A stretch of DNA of 64,000 nt. Origin: JASHPR01 sp963833885 (GTDB lineage: Bacteria; Actinomycetota; Actinomycetes; Streptosporangiales; Streptosporangiaceae). Each line of letters opens with the position of its first letter. The stretch's first letter is position 1. Shown piece after piece: positions 63,080-64,000 of this stretch. Location: contig CAWHZU010000011.1 of NCBI GenBank assembly GCA_963833885.1, positions 124,001-188,000 on the forward strand, in the 5' to 3' direction. A program made the position numbers and the translations under genes. Under the pieces are notes generated by a model. The model worked only from the letters and a program-made list of their open reading frames with translations, was not told the origin of the DNA and did not search any database.

Positions 63080-63571
63080 ATGGCCCTGCTCAGCCCCGGC
63101 GACCAGTTCCCCCAGCTCACCATCACCACCACCGACGACCACACTCTCACCCTGCCCGACGCCTTCGCCGGCGACTTCGCCGTCATCCTGTTCTACCGCG
63201 GCGCCTGGTGCCCCTACTGCAACGCCCAGCTGCGCGCCTTCCAGCGCGCCAGCCAGACCCTCGCCGACAACGGCATCCGCGTCGCTGCCCTGTCGGTCGA
63301 CGACAAGGACACCACCACCGCCCTCATCGACAAGCACCAGCTCACCTACCCCGTCGGCTACGGCGCCGACGCCGCCGCCGTCGCCAGCCTCACCGGCGCC
63401 TTCGTCAACCCCGACCCCGTCTATCTCCAGTCCACCGGCTTCGTCCTCAACCCCGCCGGCACCGTCATCGTCAGCGTCTACTCCTCCGGCGCCATCGGCC
63501 GCCTCGTCCCCGACGACGTCACCGGCCTCGTCAGCTACCTGCGCCAGCACACCCCAGCCGCCACCGCCTGA
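63080..63571 (+). CDS. AhpC/TSA-type peroxiredoxin
   Basis: A 163-residue thioredoxin-fold peroxidase: SPGDQFPQLTI, then VILFYRGAWCPYCNAQLRAF with the peroxidatic Cys44 and Cys47 in CPYC, and a C-terminal STGFVLNPAGTVIVSVYSSG. It probably reduces peroxides with a thiol partner. AAGGGAG precedes the ATG. Codon use differs from other genes here: almost every codon ends in C (GCC, ACC, CTC, CCC), while neighbours mix G and C, suggesting a different origin. The next gene encodes a DsbA-like redox protein, so the two may act together. Confidence 0.9.
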   Translation: MALLSPGDQFPQLTITTTDDHTLTLPDAFAGDFAVILFYRGAWCPYCNAQLRAFQRASQTLADNGIRVAALSVDDKDTTTALIDKHQLTYPVGYGADAAAVASLTGAFVNPDPVYLQSTGFVLNPAGTVIVSVYSSGAIGRLVPDDVTGLVSYLRQHTPAATA

Positions 63572-63589
63572 CCCGGCAACGGGGACAGC

Positions 63590-64000
63590 ATGAGCGAGGC
63601 AAGCATCCGCTTCTACTTCGACCCGGTATGCCCGTTCGCCTGGATGACCAGCAAGTGGGTGCGCATGGTCGCCGAGCAGCGGGCCTACACCATCGACTGG
63701 CGGTTCATCTCACTGCGGATAATCAACTCCGCGGTCGATTACGACGCCAATTCCCGGCCGGCTATGAGGACGGTCACACCTCCGGGCTGCGGCTGCTGCG
63801 GGTCACGGCGCGGGCCCGGGCCGAGCACGGGCGGGCCGCCGTCGGCCCGTTCTACCAGACGGTCAGCGCAGAGATCTTCGACTCCCCCGGCGCCGCCGCA
63901 CTGACCGGCGCCGCCCGCGGCAGCCGCGAGTTCGTCCAGCCGCTGCTCACCCGCGCGGGCCTGCCGGCCGACCTGGCCGACGCGCTGGACGACCCGCAGT
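63590..64000 (+). CDS. DsbA-family (mycothiol-reductase-like) protein, frameshifted and cut by the window end
   Basis: The frame opens MSEASIRFYFDPVCPFAWMT and reads SKWVRMVAEQRAYTIDWRFI next, matching DsbA-like oxidoreductases related to the mycothiol-dependent Rv2466c group. After DYDAN near 63750 the frame shifts: the expected continuation PAGYEDGHTSGLRLLRVTAR is encoded one frame over and runs open to base 64000. A single missing T in AATTCCC explains it. The active-site motif is CPFA, with Cys14 but no second Cys, so a monothiol mechanism is implied. The 3' end is outside the window. Confidence 0.8.

Noticed and set aside
63017..63550. Gly/Val/Asp-rich minus-strand open frame opposite the peroxiredoxin
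   Set aside because: Pure antisense of the C-ending codons of the peroxiredoxin gene; no motif.

Overview
The window is a 64 kb stretch of a very GC-rich actinomycete chromosome. The core gene order matches that of Streptomyces and related filamentous actinomycetes: pcrA, an icmB-like gene, sucCD, a DUF6350 gene, purNH and folD come first, followed by etfBA, a cysteine desulfurase, mnmA, a metE-like gene, ligA, a GGDEF/EAL gene, gatCAB, a second GGDEF/EAL gene, serA, leuB and ilvE. GTG and TTG starts are frequent, and several genes look leaderless, with a TAnnnT -10 box 6-8 nt before the start codon. The genus cannot be fixed from the sequence alone.

Layout. 1-6.1 kb is a minus-strand operon for a form-II molybdenum hydroxylase (small, large and medium subunits), then a CoxG-like protein fused to an RNA polymerase alpha-CTD-like domain and a membrane anchor, then kynureninase. 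6.2-14 kb is catabolic: a PIG-L deacetylase, a benzaldehyde-dehydrogenase-like ALDH, an amidohydrolase, and an aminoaldehyde dehydrogenase / saccharopine-dehydrogenase-like pair divergent from an APC permease. 14-29.4 kb is mostly housekeeping: PcrA helicase (frameshifted in Walker A), a B12-binding mutase subunit, succinyl-CoA ligase, a DUF6350 membrane protein, purine synthesis, an ArsR/SRPBCC stress pair, FolD, electron-transfer flavoprotein and a cysteine desulfurase. 29.4-36 kb holds a MaoC protein, the tRNA thiouridylase MnmA, two copies of an identical 20-codon micro-ORF, a GntR regulator with a perfect palindromic operator, a short MetE-like protein and DNA ligase.

36-52.4 kb has two cyclic-di-GMP proteins flanking gatCAB and a methionyl-tRNA synthetase with a highly structured leader, then serA-leuB-ilvE. 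52.4-61.1 kb has threonine synthase, an MFS exporter, a TetR regulator, a MurT/GatD pair whose GatD lacks both catalytic residues, DUF2630, a fumarylacetoacetate-hydrolase-family protein and GltX. 61.2-64 kb has tRNA-Gln(CTG), a YeaQ/GlsB-like membrane protein, tRNA-Glu(CTC), a 5'-truncated HAD gene, a peroxiredoxin with unusual codon choice, and a frameshifted DsbA-like gene cut by the window end.

Functional links. GltX, GatCAB, tRNA-Gln and tRNA-Glu together represent indirect Gln-tRNA synthesis. SerA, ThrC, LeuB, IlvE, MetRS and the MetE-like protein give the middle an amino-acid theme. ETF and MaoC suit beta-oxidation-type chemistry. Points needing attention are the catalytically impaired GatD, the duplicated micro-ORF, the CoxG/alpha-CTD fusion, the hairpin-rich leaders of metG and leuB, many short tandem repeats near gene ends (several with periods divisible by three), and three apparent one-base deletions that may be assembly errors.
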